A stretch of DNA of 64,000 bases from positions 8,698,501 to 8,762,500 of the forward strand of contig OX335641.1 in the NCBI GenBank assembly GCA_946894095.1, in the 5' to 3' direction. Of the stretch, positions 34,134 to 44,942 are shown piece after piece (position 1 is the stretch's first letter; every line of letters begins with the position of its first letter). Made by a program: the position numbers and the translations under genes. The notes beneath the pieces are model-generated. The model was not told the origin of the DNA. It was given only the letters and a program-made list of their open reading frames with translations, and ran no database searches. The stretch comes from Incurvaria masculella (taxonomy: Eukaryota; Arthropoda; Insecta; Lepidoptera; Incurvariidae).

Positions 34134-34657
34134 TTAAGGCCCCTTCCCGCTCAACTCCCCATACAAACGGGGTAAGAATATCACGCCCATATTTCTTGTC
34201 AGAGATCCCAAATTTTGCTCAAAATAGCTTTATTTGATCGAACTAGATGTCTGATGACCATTGGTATCTTAAAATTGTGTTTGGTTTCTAAGTTATAAGG
34301 TCCGAAAGTTCGAATTTTTCGCGCGATTCATGGATTACGAAATGATAAAGTAAGAACCTCTTGAAAAGATTAGTCATAGATTATGTAATCAAGATTTATA
34401 ATCTATTTGGTTTTGTTAGATTTTTGACTACAGCGGTCGTGGTTTACTTGTAGCTATAAGTCGTTTTGTAATTAAAATTTTCGTAAATCTTACCAAAACA
34501 TACACTATGCATATTACCTTTTTTGTAGACATGTTGCATCTTCTTCATCTCGGAGCCTGTCTTTTTTTTTAAACAGAGAAGGTCCCCCAGAGCGCAACAA
34601 CACGGTTTTGTATCATGCCCGCGAATGAGTTAGTACCGCCGGGTTGGGCCACCTTAA
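34134..34657 (+). mobile_element. TTAA-flanked MITE, copy 2
   Basis: TTAA (34134-34137) is followed by GGCCCCTTCCCGC and mirrored by CGGGTTGGGCCACC before TTAA (34654-34657). The interior aligns with 25356-25894, with small deletions. The host repeat on each side is continuous apart from the duplicated TTAA, which fixes the insertion borders. Confidence 0.88.
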
Positions 34658-34720
34658 GGCGTGAAAAGGCAACAGACAGAAAGACTCACTTTAGAATTAT
34701 CATATTATTATGGAGCCTTA
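34658..34720 (+). repeat. TAGCTGAG repeat, 3' part
   Basis: GGCGTGAAAAGGCAACAGAC then AGAAAGACTCACTTT and ATATTATTATGGA, the expected continuation of the repeat interrupted at 34133. Confidence 0.55.
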
Positions 34721-35299
34721 CACTTCTCTCGGTTTGCTAAATTACGTCCATATTTTGCCGTAGTTTCTTCACAAATCTAAAATTTTGTTCATGTATTTTT
34801 TCGTAGCATTTAACATTTTCTTAAAAACGACCGCTTTTGTAAAGGTTTTTATCTCTAAAAATTTTAGAAAGCACAGCAAATCTACCCCGTAAACTTATCT
34901 AAATTTATTCTATTAAAAAAACCCCTTTTCAATTACAAAGAAAAGAGGCTTTGTTGACATTTTTTGCATAAAAACATCGGAAGATATCAAAGTGTGTTTT
35001 AAAAGTTTTTGTTGCTATTATCTCTCGTGTGCAGGACAAAGGGTTGTCGATTTCAAGTTTTATATTACGTCATGGCTTCAGTTGGTATTAAACTATTGCG
35101 CAGTCCATGAAGTATTGATGTTTTGTCTCTAAAGTCAATTTCATAAACACATTTAACGAGCCCGCGGGCAAAAACGCAATTTCGTATTTTTTTAAGAGCT
35201 GTGGTTGAAATTAATTGGATTAAACTATGTATATGCGTAGCATTTAATGAAATAGTTTCTTTGTTTACGCTGTTCGACATCAATACCTATATTTTTTAT
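34721..35299. other. Non-coding sequence
   Basis: Nothing recognised. Confidence 0.4.
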
Positions 35300-35440
35300 G
35301 ACATAGGTGGCTTATACCACAGCTACTGTCATCATTCGGGTCGGGTCGGGTCATTGAAACTAGGTGCAATGCCAAGACCATTCCATTTTTATTTATTGTT
35401 CTTAATTTTCAATGTTACTATTAATCATAATTCTTAAATT
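35300..35440 (-). mobile_element. SINE tail relic with GGGTC triplication
   Basis: TTATGACATAGGTGGCTTAT, CACAGCTACTGTCAT, AACTAGGTGCAATGCCAAGA. A small local repeat, TCGGGTCGGGTCGGGTCA, sits where other copies have a short spacer. Confidence 0.55.
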
Positions 35441-35562
35441 TTAATAACATTTTTTAAATGGTTCAAAAATCTATCAAAATAATTGACTTGTTCCAAAAGT
35501 AACCCCAAACATTTAGTTACAAGTAGTCCAAAGTATCTGTGTTTTAAAGCACTGGACGTGGA

Positions 35563-35875
35563 TTGTTTTTTTATGTGGGAAATGGAAATGGATGGCTATT
35601 GGCATAGTATTAGAATACCACACACACCGTTATGTTACTAGCCCATCAGGTCACATTCCCTTAGGAATTAGTTCGCACATTGAACAGAATATTTTTCATT
35701 GCCGCTTCGACCATCTTTTTACCAATGGTACCAACCCGGGCGAACTTAACCCTACCACCTAGTTTTTTATCAATGGTACCAACCCGGGAACTTAACCCTA
35801 CCACTTAGTGGGAGAAGGTGACCTACTACAGTTGGCACATCAAGCAAATCCCCGCGCCCCTGAGCTACAGACCGC
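35563..35875 (-). mobile_element. SINE, tRNA-head type, with internal duplication
   Basis: T-run, ATGTGGGAAATGG, GGATGGCTATTGGC, ATTGCCGCTTCGACCATC, then AATGGTACCAACCCGGGCG and TTAACCCTACCACCTAG. The block from AATGGTACCAACCCGGG to TTAACCCTACCACTTAG is repeated immediately. It ends with CCCCGCGCCCCTGAGCTAC, related to the tRNA-like head of 12290-12690. Confidence 0.75.
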
Positions 35876-35934
35876 ACAAAATATAATACCATATAAATCA
35901 AAAAATTTATCATTATCTTAACTTAACTAGCTAT

Positions 35935-36000
35935 AAACTAGGTGCCATGCATGGACTTTCCATATATTACACGGCTACATTGAATCGAATTGACGTGGAC
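35935..36000 (-). mobile_element. SINE fragment
   Basis: AACTAGGTGCCATGCATGGA, CTTTCCATATATTACACGGC and TACATTGAATCG match the SINE body. Confidence 0.6.
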
Positions 36001-36191
36001 CTGAAGAATATATACACAACCGTGCCTGAACAGGATTACCTAAGTATCCGGAATAAAATCCAATAAGCAAGAAAGCTACATTATTTCGTGAAATTCTATG
36101 TGCAAAGAAAACATTCTTTCGTCGCCACTTACGATATGCATGGGAAGAAATTAAATTAGATCACTTACATATTCTCAAACGCACGAAGCAC

Positions 36192-36524
36192 AAAACCGGC
36201 CAAGTGCGAGTCGGATTCGCACACAAAGGGTTCCGTACAAGATTTAACAAAATAAATATTTTAACACATTTTTTGTATGGGGCCCCCCTTTAATTATGAT
36301 TGTTTTTATATTTTACCTATTTGTTGTTATAGCGGCAAAATAAATACACACTCCGTGAAAATTTCAGCTTCCTACCTATTACGGTTCACGAGATACAGTC
36401 CTGTGACAGACGGACAGACGGACGGACGGACGGACGGACGGACGGACGGACGGACGGACGGACGGACAGCGGAGGCTTAGTAATAGGGTTCCGTTTTTAC
36501 CCTTTTGGGTACGGAACCCTAAAA
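36192..36524 (+). mobile_element. CCGT-microsatellite repeat family, copy 6
   Basis: AAAACCGGCCAAGTGCGAGTC at the left; TACGGAACCCTAAAAA at the right. A GGAC tetranucleotide array occupies 36408-36468. It is complete at both ends and closely similar to 56681-57011. The repeated DGRT open frame is an artefact of the array. Confidence 0.9.
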
Positions 36525-38900
36525 AGCTTAGATTCCTTTAAAAACGAGCTTTTCTTTCTTTGTCTGTCAGTCTGTTTATAACTTGAGAATGTCTAATCCA
36601 ATTTAGATACGGTTTGCATACAGCATTATATTTCCAATAATTTTAGGCTGCTTACCATCAAGTTTAATTGCATTAAGAGTGAGAAATTAGCTAAGGCAGG
36701 GAAATTTGACGGCATTTTCTTCAAATATTTACGTAGGTAACGACTTGCTTTTACCAGAGTTAAATGTCGCACGCATCGCTAGCAAAACTGAAAGTAAGAG
36801 CATAGGAGGACAATATGGTCACTGCAGCAGAGTGAGCTAATTTAGACTAATTCCCATGTATTTACGTTGCAGCAGGTGGAGCTGCGTCGATATCATCTCG
36901 GCATAAATAAATCCTGCTTGACAGTTATGAATCTCTTCTCTGGCTTTGTTATTTCTTAAAGTTATATTTTTCATTGCTCAATATTACTTACTTCAGATAA
37001 TGCCATTTTTGTTCAGAGTACTTAGATTATAAACTCGCTTATTACACTAAGAACCGTAGAACTAATTTCAAACTACGTTTTGCAAGATTGCCTGCTCCGA
37101 ATTATACATACTGTTAAACTCAGGTTAACCTTATGGAACCACGGACGCAGAATACTTTTAATTAATTGTTGCTAGATGAGAAAAAAACTTCATCATAATC
37201 TCAAGCAACATGGAATTAAACGTCACTTCAGAGGTGTAGGTTGAGATAATAGAGGTGTTAGAACAGGGCATTTTATATGATTATTCATGTCTTTTCATTC
37301 TTTTGTATTAATAAATTTCTATAAATTGAATGTCCTAAACTATTTCCTTTCTTCTTCCTTTCTAGGAGCCTTCCAAATACTCATTCCTGCATCTTTAAGC
37401 TTGAAGATATCTTAGTTTTAATGTTAAAAAAATATATCTATACCTTTGCTAAAGTATTATCGCCTGGGTGTGGTTTTGCTGCTCTGTATCGATGCTCTAC
37501 ACAATGAACTCTTTACGGACTATGCCTTGACTAATCTTGGTCCATTAGGCGGAAAATAATTTATTGCTGCAGCGCATGTGTCGAGTTGCACCAGCAAGTT
37601 GAAAACTTTCACATTCACGTCGCACAAACGGAGGCATACAATTATCCACTATATTGTGTAAGATTAAACAGGACAAAAAAATAAAGGGATTGGTGAGCAA
37701 AACTGTCACCGCTATAAAAGCTGTTTTCTCTACGGAAAAATGCATGATTCCAGAGCACGGAATTCCAAGAAAAGTCTTACTGGTACATTGACAGATATGT
37801 ACTTCTTCGTTAGTGCTAAATTCGGAAACAAATAATTACAAACAAAAATGTTTTATTCTTTTTTAATTCCTTGAGAGGCTGCGATAGATTGCCAGAATAC
37901 CAAAGTAATGTGAATTCCTCTCTTCAGAACACACTTGATTCATGAACTCGGAATTCCCAGAATTGGCCTGCTGAGCCTGGTTTTCCCGCTCTTCTACATA
38001 GTGAAAAGAATCAACACGTCATATATTATTTGTCTTAGAAAGTTACTGCATCTTTTAAATGTTTACTACAAAATAAAAATATTAAAGGATCAAGGCATAA
38101 AATGTGTTTGGAGGTACACGCAACTAAATCGGCACGGGCCCGCTGCTGCCTCTGAGGCCCTTCGGGTAATTTTCCCGTTGTAACAAAGAAAGTCTTGCGA
38201 CAATAAAAACGCATCAGACTCGGTCCATTCGGTCCGTGAAATCAAAACCCAGTAGCGGCTACGGTGGATTACAATTTAAGAGTTGGATAATACCAACTCC
38301 TCATCTTGAACACGGAGGTTGTTGGAAGGGACGCAATGAGTCGATGTGGCGGCGTGAGGTCGGTAACATCACAATTTTGGAGTTTTTGTAACGAATCGAA
38401 TTGAAATTAAATGTTACACTGGTTTTGGTACCGGCGGAGTATAAACGGGACGCCAGACATGGATGACCGATTGAATTTGTTTTACAAAAAGATATCTTTT
38501 TTACTTTTGGACGGCAGTGTTTTTCCACTTTAAATTTTATTGGTAACAGTGGATCAATGATTTTCAACATTGCTCTCACTACTTGGAACTTTTATCAAAG
38601 TATGCTTAGAATATTTTTGATTGAATATTTCAATTCATCCCTTTTGGACAAACATTTCAAAGGCTTATTCTTGGCACTGACTGACCTTACCAGCTGAAGC
38701 CCGGAAGATCCGCCAAAACAATGTTACAAATATATCACCGAAGCGATTGCGGAAATGATAGAGGGCCTAGTAGTTTTAACCTTGGTTTCTCATTTCGGGC
38801 ACCGTAAGTTTGATACCTTGCTATAATAGACGATGTAATGATAGACATTCAAGGGTTGCAACATAAAAAGGTACAAGGATACGAGATAGAGGATAGAGAC
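36525..38900. other. AT-rich non-coding sequence
   Basis: No gene supported. Open frames at 37545-37745, 37935-38183 and 38301-38579 show no domain. No repeat family found elsewhere in this window is recognisable. Confidence 0.4.
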
Positions 38901-39186
38901 CGAGAAGAATAAGAATTCGCAGTATTCTATCATTTTTACCATGGAAAATGCTTTTTCGGAGCTGTATAACGCTATCCCTCCATCCCCTCTCTCCCACCAC
39001 GCAACGCGGAACAGGCAGGGAATGCACCTTTTCACTATCGACATTCCTAAAATAAGAACCAACCGATTCTCTAGATCGTTTATCTATAGGGTCGCTAAAC
39101 TATGAAACCTGCCGAGGTTTTTCCCTCAAAGTACAAACTGGGGTCCTTCAAACAGGGTGTGAAAAATCACCTGGCGGGCTGGCATG
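38901..39186 (+). pseudogene. LINE ORF2 C-terminal relic with frameshifts
   Basis: Readable pieces in successive frames are AVFYHFYHGKC, SELYNAIPPSP, then GMHLFTIDIPKIRTNRFSRS, a stop where LWN is expected, and finally EVFPSKYKLGSFKQGVKNHL. The order FYR.YHG.CS.EL, RTNRFSRSF, LWN.LP..VFP..Y.LGSFK is that of the C-terminal region of a jockey-like insect LINE. At least two frameshifts and one nonsense codon make it dead. The minus-strand open frame over 39148-39435 is not real. Confidence 0.75.
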
Positions 39187-39508
39187 GTTTTCGCAGCCCC
39201 TGTGAAAGTCCAAAAGCCCATTATCGTCGTCGAGCGCCTCTTTTGTGATGTCCTGGCGTGCGCTGTATACCGCGCTTAACATACAAAAAAAATGTTTTAC
39301 GGTCCCGTCGCATAAAGCGAAAAAAGGGACCTGCGTAGTCTGGGTCTGGTCATCAGTCACACGCATTTTGTCCCGATGTTTTCTCTCATTAACGGTTGTT
39401 TGCAAATTGTGAAAAAAATACCAAGACATGTACACTTATGCACTTGGTGCAAACTAATAACTTTTGCTCAAAACGTCATTGTTGTTGTGAACCAATACCA
39501 AAAAAAAT

Positions 39509-40126
39509 AACCGACTTCAAAGAAAAAGCACTAAAAAGTAAAAAATAATTTCCATTTTTGTAGTTACGATTTCTGTTATTTTTTGAGTCGGCGTCAGCCG
39601 GGCACGAGCTGCGCCAATCAAGAGAACCTAACCTAACCTAACCTAACCTAACCTAACCTAACCTTGGCTGACACCGACTCAAAAAATAACAGAAATCGTA
39701 ACTACAAAAATGGAAAATATTTTTTACTTTTTAGTGCTTTTTCTTTGAAGTCGGTTATTTTTTTGATTATTTTTTTTTATTTGTTTATTTTTAGTGAATC
39801 TGAAGTACACTTACTAATTTGTACACGTCCTTTCCAATAAAAAAAGAATCACCGAAATCGGTTGGCGTTATATTGAGTTATTCGTCCATTTGTCGGGCAC
39901 ATCTTAATACAAATTTAAGACTTTTATGATTTTCTCATGGATATCATTGTCAGAACTTAACCCAATTAAAATGAGACCACTTGGGAAGCACTAGCTATCA
40001 TTTAAAAAAATAGTCATCAAAATCGGTTCACCCAGGCAAAAGTTATGAGATAACAAACATAAAAAAAAACAACAAAAAAAAACATACAGACGAATTGATA
40101 ACCTCCTCCTTTTTTTGAAGTCGGTT
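39509..40126 (+). mobile_element. AACCGACTTC fold-back element with telomere-like loop
   Basis: It starts AACCGACTTC and ends GAAGTCGGTT. Positions 39509-39599 and 39666-39756 are near-perfect reverse complements of about 91 nt. The loop (39600-39665) contains about seven CCTAA units (39627-39664). The remainder (39757-40126) matches 20821-21187. It encodes nothing; the superfamily is uncertain. Confidence 0.88.
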
Positions 40127-40266
40127 AAAAAGATAGATTTCCGAAGCACTATTTTGCATGAAATTGCAAAATAATCATCAGGCCAATGCGAATTTCTTTG
40201 TTTCGCACTCTTTCTTCGTTTTCGCACTTCCGGACCCTCGGCATGAGAATACGTTCATGTTTGACC

Positions 40267-40455
40267 ATTTTTTTTACATATATGGTCATGGATGGCTAAT
40301 ATCACACTTACTGCCATGATATTACTAGTCCAACACACCACATGGGAACTAGGTGCCTTGCCAGGAACTTTCTTATATTGCACGGTTACTTTAAACTGAA
40401 TAGAAAACACAGAAAATTTTCATTGCCACTTCGACCATTATTAATTCAATGCGAT
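40267..40455 (-). mobile_element. SINE tail-half fragment
   Basis: T-run, GGTCATGGATGGCTAATATC, CACATGGGAACTAGGTGCC, ATTGCACGG, ATTGCCACTTCGACCATT, TTCAATGCGATCC. The head is absent. Confidence 0.8.
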
Positions 40456-40469
40456 CCAACACAATCCGA

Positions 40470-40614
40470 ACTACGCAAGAAATCCTCAATCGCCCGATTT
40501 GAAGGTAAATGGTTTGGACATATAGAAAAATCGAGTAATGAAAGAATGACCAAACATTTATAAAAAGAAGAGCTGATTATAATTTGTGTGACCGAAAGAA
40601 CGTATAATGACCAG
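40470..40614 (+). pseudogene. LINE C-terminal relic, part 1
   Basis: SIARFEGKWFGHIEKSSNE then RMTKHL and a stop. At the DNA level GACCGAAAGAACGTATAATG aligns with GACCTAGAAGAATGTACCATG at 1058-1078 of the first LINE relic. It is the same family as 923-1224 and is interrupted by a MITE immediately afterwards. Confidence 0.65.
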
Positions 40615-40965
40615 AGCGGGTAGTCTCAGTTCTCACCTAAATTGGCGTTTACGTAACTTCGAAGTTCCGTAAAAACGTCAAACTCCATACAACTTTTTAC
40701 TAGATATTCTGTGGTTTTACTTCTTCAAGCTGTCAAAGTCGAACTCGGACTTCCGATTTGTATGAAAACGCGGAGTGGACGTAAACCGCAACGTCGACGT
40801 AGTTACGGCAACGTTGAGTAAGCTGTCAAATAAAACTCGGACTCGCAAATGTTCGTTCGCTTAACGCCCACTGCGCGCGCTCATTAATTTCTCCATACAT
40901 TTGAAAACGCCAGTCGATCGGTTTGCCGTAAACGCCAATTTAGGTGAGAACTCAGACTGCCCACT
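40615..40965 (+). mobile_element. MITE with 3-bp CAG duplication, copy 1
   Basis: The ends AGCGGGTAGTCTCAGTTCTC and GAGAACTCAGACTGCCCACT are inverted repeats. The similarity extends inward through CACCTAAATTGGCGTTTACG. CAG precedes (40612-40614) and follows (40966-40968). It lies inside a LINE relic whose sequence resumes on the other side. Copy 2 is at 58381-58747 in opposite orientation, also between CAG trinucleotides. Confidence 0.85.
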
Positions 40966-41098
40966 CAGATTTACTACGTAAAGGTAAGTAGCAATCGAAG
41001 AACATTTATGAAAATATATATGCGTGTAGAGAATGCTTAAAAGTGTAATGTAATCATACCGTATGACGAAAACTATATTTTCTGCCTGGCCCTCCAGG
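40966..41098 (+). pseudogene. LINE C-terminal relic, part 2
   Basis: It resumes after the MITE. TACGTAAAGGTAAG, ATTTATGAAAATAT, CATACCGTATG and TTTCTGCCTGGCCCTCC align in order with 1096-1222 (TTCGCAAAGGTCTG, GCATGTATGAAAGATT, CGTACCGTATG, TTTCTGCCTACCCCTCC). Confidence 0.6.
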
Positions 41099-42194
41099 AA
41101 AGCGGTGTGATGGATTGAATGTAGGTTTTTATAATTGTTGATATTTTCAATGGTGAAAATCAGATTGTTTGAAACAGAATTATACCAGTTTTGTCAAATA
41201 TTTATCACATTTTGTGTCGACAAAAAATGCTGCATTAGTCATCTTGTAACACTTCGAAGCAGCAGTGACCTACTTTCGTTTAGGCGAATCATCTGTTATT
41301 GCGCAAATAATATTGAACTTGAATAACAAATGAGTATACATATAACGCGTATGCTATTCATATTACGATGTATTTTGAACAAAGATATTCCGTTGTATAC
41401 AGTTTTTAGACTAAAATTCCATAACAATCGAACGAATTTGCCTCTTATATTAAATCTATTAAACTATTATGAGATCAAGGGACGGATCAATTTAGCCAAT
41501 ACAATATATTGTAATTAGAAGATTCGAATGATAGGTATTATTTAAATACTGATTTAATTAAGTTTTCAGAAAAAAGGAAGCTATACTCATGCTAAGTTAT
41601 TTTATTATTTTTCTGAAAGGAGCCTATTTATTATCTATTGGGTCGTATTGGCCAAAATATGTTTCTGTTTTGATGGTAGTTTATGAAGTATATAAAACAA
41701 AAAATCCTACCGATACATTAATAAATCAAACCAGTTGGGTTTTTTATTGTTCCCCCAATTTCGAATCGAACTCGCATTAACATTGAATTTTGAGAAAAGG
41801 TATCCGTGAATATAATGAGTGAAAGATAATGTTCATCATTTGTTATCGAATGCGGTAGGTGAATAGCTAGACTTGCTAGCGGATTATGTGACAGCCGACC
41901 GAAATTAAACACAATCGTCGAAGTCACCAAGGTAACCTCTTACAAGAGTTTGTCTGATTTCTTGTTATCTAAATATATAAATCAATAATTTTAATATAAA
42001 ACTTTACAGTTAGGGTATTTTTATTCTACATGTACGAAACAAAGAAACGCATCGAATGGATGTATCCAATTATAAGATTTTATTTATTTTTGCATTGCAT
42101 TGATTTTTATTCTTTAAACTCATGTACTCTGCAATATGAATCATCTAAACTAACCTTAACGCAGCATTTACGTAAAGGCCAATTAGTACAGGGT
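41099..42194. other. AT-rich non-coding sequence
   Basis: Open frames at 41135-41326, 41330-41518 and 41589-41780 are AT-driven and lack domains. Nothing recognised. Confidence 0.4.
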
Positions 42195-42348
42195 TAGGGC
42201 CGAGTGCATGAAAACACAAAAAATCAAAATCAACGTCAACGTATGATTAAACACGTCACTATGTATGGACAGTATGGAAGGAACTCCGTTCGGTTCACTA
42301 ACGTGTTTGAACATTGATTAACTCGGCCGTTGTGCAATCGGGGCTTAG
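42195..42348 (+). mobile_element. Small MITE, copy 2 of 2
   Basis: TAGGGCCGAGTGCATGAA, ATCAACGTCAACGTATGATT, GTATGGACAGTA, TGTGCAATCGGGGCTTAG. It is the same element as 8462-8635, slightly shorter. Confidence 0.65.
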
Positions 42349-43329
42349 ACTTGTCCTTCGGTCTTTATGTCACTAGTAAATCCCTCTCGAACCGGTATTT
42401 TTTTCAAAATGTTTGTTCACGATTCGGAAAAGACGCGGTGATTTCTTTTTTTACATATTGTTTACTTTAAAAACAAGTACCTCGATCGTTAATGAAACAA
42501 ACGGGCTTTTTTTAAATCATAAAATGATTTTTTGTATTTAACACGCTTTTATTAGCTTGCGTTTTATGTATCTATGTATGTAATGGAATCTTTGAGATTT
42601 TTTTTTTTATAATCACCTACATTGAAATCCGCTATTCAGTGATTGAAGTTGCCATTAATAAAATCTATTTTGAGGAGTGAATTTTTAGGATCTCGGGAAA
42701 AATCCCTAAAATCCTGCCATGACCTTTCATGAAATAGCATTATGCATTGTGGTTTAACGTTTCTACGGATTGCATGTAAATCTTGTTACACTAGCCCATT
42801 ATAAATTATAACATTGTCGACATGTTCTGCATCATTAGTTTCTACTTACGAATGCATATCGATTTCTCTCTGCAACTCGCTGATCATCGGTGGCTGAAAA
42901 CATCAATTTTAAAATCTGCATCTTTGACTGCTTCTGTTTTTTGTTCAGTTTCAAAACAACACGTTTATAGTTTTATGTTGCCTCAATAATTTTAGACATC
43001 TAAAACATTCCTGCGAAGCTTTAGTTAATTAATTTATTTATTTGTAGTAATCATCAGACACAGGGTCAAATAACACACGATTAAATAGTTAATATAAATT
43101 AGCTTGATATTAGGTGATAAAAACGATAGTTTATGTCATGACATTGAAGTTGTATCATTAATGTAAAAAAAAAACATTTTGTTTAACAAGTTATCCGAAT
43201 TCACTTTAATGCAATTCACGACTCTTACCACGATAAATAAATATCTTCAAGAATGGGCAACATTATCGCGTAGGTTGTATCCAATAAACCCAAGACACCA
43301 CAAACGTTTACAAAACCGACCGTAAACAA
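42349..43329. other. AT-rich non-coding sequence upstream of the promoter region
   Basis: Nothing recognised. Confidence 0.4.
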
Positions 43330-44752
43330 TTTTTAGAGCGCCAACACCAACCGAAACCATTAGGAAATTACAGTTAGAATAAACTTCCCAAAACCGCGGC
43401 ACAGCGCGAAAACGCGCATAAAACGAATCCTACTAAACCTGTCGTTTTTATGATACGTAATGCATCTATCTGCAAGAACAAAGAGTCGTTAAAACAGTGT
43501 CGTGTCGGATACGCTATACGTAGAGGCGACTGGTTTGCGCGGAGTATTTTTGTTTCGCGGTTTGAGTTTGAGTGAAGACCGGTAGCCGTCCGACGACCGA
43601 GTGAACGCGTCGAGGCTATCACCCCCGGTGCACTCGCCCCCACCACCGACGTGACGTCACGTCACCCTATGCCGATTCTCAAATCCCATTGGCCCATTCT
43701 GTTTCGCGCGCTTTTGACATTCGAAAGCCTACGTAAAGCCATCGCGGCGTCCCCTTCTCGCTTACCGGGGGTTTCATTGTTGCGAGGGCGCTAGACGTCC
43801 GCGACAAGCTAGGCTTCGATTGTAAAGCTCACAATCTGCTAAAGCATCGCCAGAAAGAAACGGACAGTCATTTCCGATAGTGTGTGAACGCGATGGGTAT
43901 ACGTGACGTAGGTCGAGAGACAAAGTGCAAGCGCGAAGGGAACTTGCTACCGTGCGTTCCACTATTTATAATCAAATGTGTTTCGCGTGTGTTGGTGCGT
44001 ACGTACACGGGTGCACCGCACGCACACACGGGCGGGAGTCGAACGCGGTAGTGATGTGCTCGGAGTATTATCCCTTATTACAGCTCTCGCTTCCGCGGCC
44101 GACGCACGTGTAGCAGCCGGGTCGACACCTCCTGTGCGCGTCACTCGTGGTCGGAGCGCCGAGTTCGCAAGTGTCCGTGAAGTTTGTTTACTCGACTTGA
44201 CGCAGTGATGAATGGCTGCACTATCTGCTGCGGTTACATCATAACGCTCGGTCAAGCGCTCACGACGGAACAGTTCGGCGTAAAACTTTACGAACTTTGC
44301 CGGTAAGGTTACGTTCGAGTGCAAGAAACGGACCAGTGATTTTTAGGACGAGTGAACATTTGTAAATAAATTCGACATTTCAAATTTGTAAATACGCTGC
44401 GAGATCTCGAAAGAAACAAAATTATCAAAAGTGGACTGTGTATTAGAAAAGTGTGCCATCGCAAAATTTAAAAGACTGAAATAAAATCGTGACTGAACAT
44501 TTATATCTGTTTCGATACGCTGAAATCGGTTTACAGTGATAGAAAAGACTGAATTTCGAACGGACTCAAAAATAAAACTCAAAATAAAAAGTTGTGACAG
44601 CCTTCGAAATCTTCAATCGCAAAACGCCAAAACTCAGCATTTATGCATATAAAAACCACGCACAGGATCTGCCCGCGCTTTTTACGTAGAAAAGCGCCGA
44701 GTAGAGTCGGAGCGAGCGGAGTCGACGGAAGCGGCGAGAGTCGAGCGCCACG
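43330..44752 (+). promoter_or_regulatory. CpG-rich promoter and long 5' leader of the gene starting at 44753
   Basis: Composition changes sharply from AT-rich to CpG-rich at about 43330 and stays so to the first coding exon, peaking at 43560-44330. This is the strongest promoter-like region in the window. CTATTTATAATC at about 43963-43974 is TATA-like, but the start site is not fixed. The 5' leader would be long and contains at least one upstream ORF (44208-44306). GCCG/GTAAGG at about 44302 is a strong splice donor, so an alternative upstream first exon may exist. Open frames on both strands here are low-complexity and not supported as proteins. Confidence 0.6.
44208..44306 (+). other. Upstream ORF (32 aa) or alternative short first coding exon
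   Basis: An ATG at 44208 opens a 32-codon frame (MNGCTICCGY..., ...KLYELCR) closed by TAA at 44304-44306. That TAA lies inside a strong donor sequence, CG/GTAAGG. If the donor is used the stop is removed and the frame would continue into a downstream exon; if not, this is an uORF that could limit translation of the main ORF. The sequence alone cannot decide. The peptide is Cys-rich at its start, and I do not recognise it. Confidence 0.4.
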
Positions 44753-44942
44753 ATGGCTATAGCGTTCAACTTGCCGAGCGAGCGCGAGGCGACCGAGGAG
44801 AGCTACTCGCGGCTGAACCGGCTGCTGGCCGAGCTGTACGACGTGCTGTGTCACATCCTAGTGTCGCGCCAGCCGCAAGCGGCGAGCGCAGCCCCCGCAC
44901 CCCCCGCGCCCGCACCCCGTGACCCCACCCCTCCGCACCGAG
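44753..44942 (+). CDS. First coding exon of an unidentified protein (63 residues, phase-1 end)
   Basis: The ATG has a favourable context (GCCACGATGG), and an in-frame TAG lies 17 codons upstream (44702-44704), so this is a genuine start. Residues 8-40 form a charged, then leucine-rich, probably helical segment (YSRLNRLLAELYDVLCHIL at 18-36). Residues 41-62 are an Ala/Pro linker. The exon ends GAG/GTGAGT, a near-consensus donor, after the first base of codon 64. Codon use is GC-rich, unlike the surrounding DNA. Reading on into the intron gives an extra 45 residues to a stop at 45082 with a hydrophobic stretch, which I regard as intronic. I do not recognise the protein. The rest of the gene should lie downstream on the plus strand; a compatible next exon must supply two bases of the split codon. 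Confidence 0.7.

Noticed and set aside
36277..36480. Open frames with repeated DGRT (also at 4166-4393 and 56765-56968)
   Set aside because: They read through the tetranucleotide array of the CCGT repeat family; three different copies give nearly the same artefact.
39148..39435. 95-codon minus-strand frame
   Set aside because: It overlaps, antisense, a LINE fragment that is recognisable on the plus strand.
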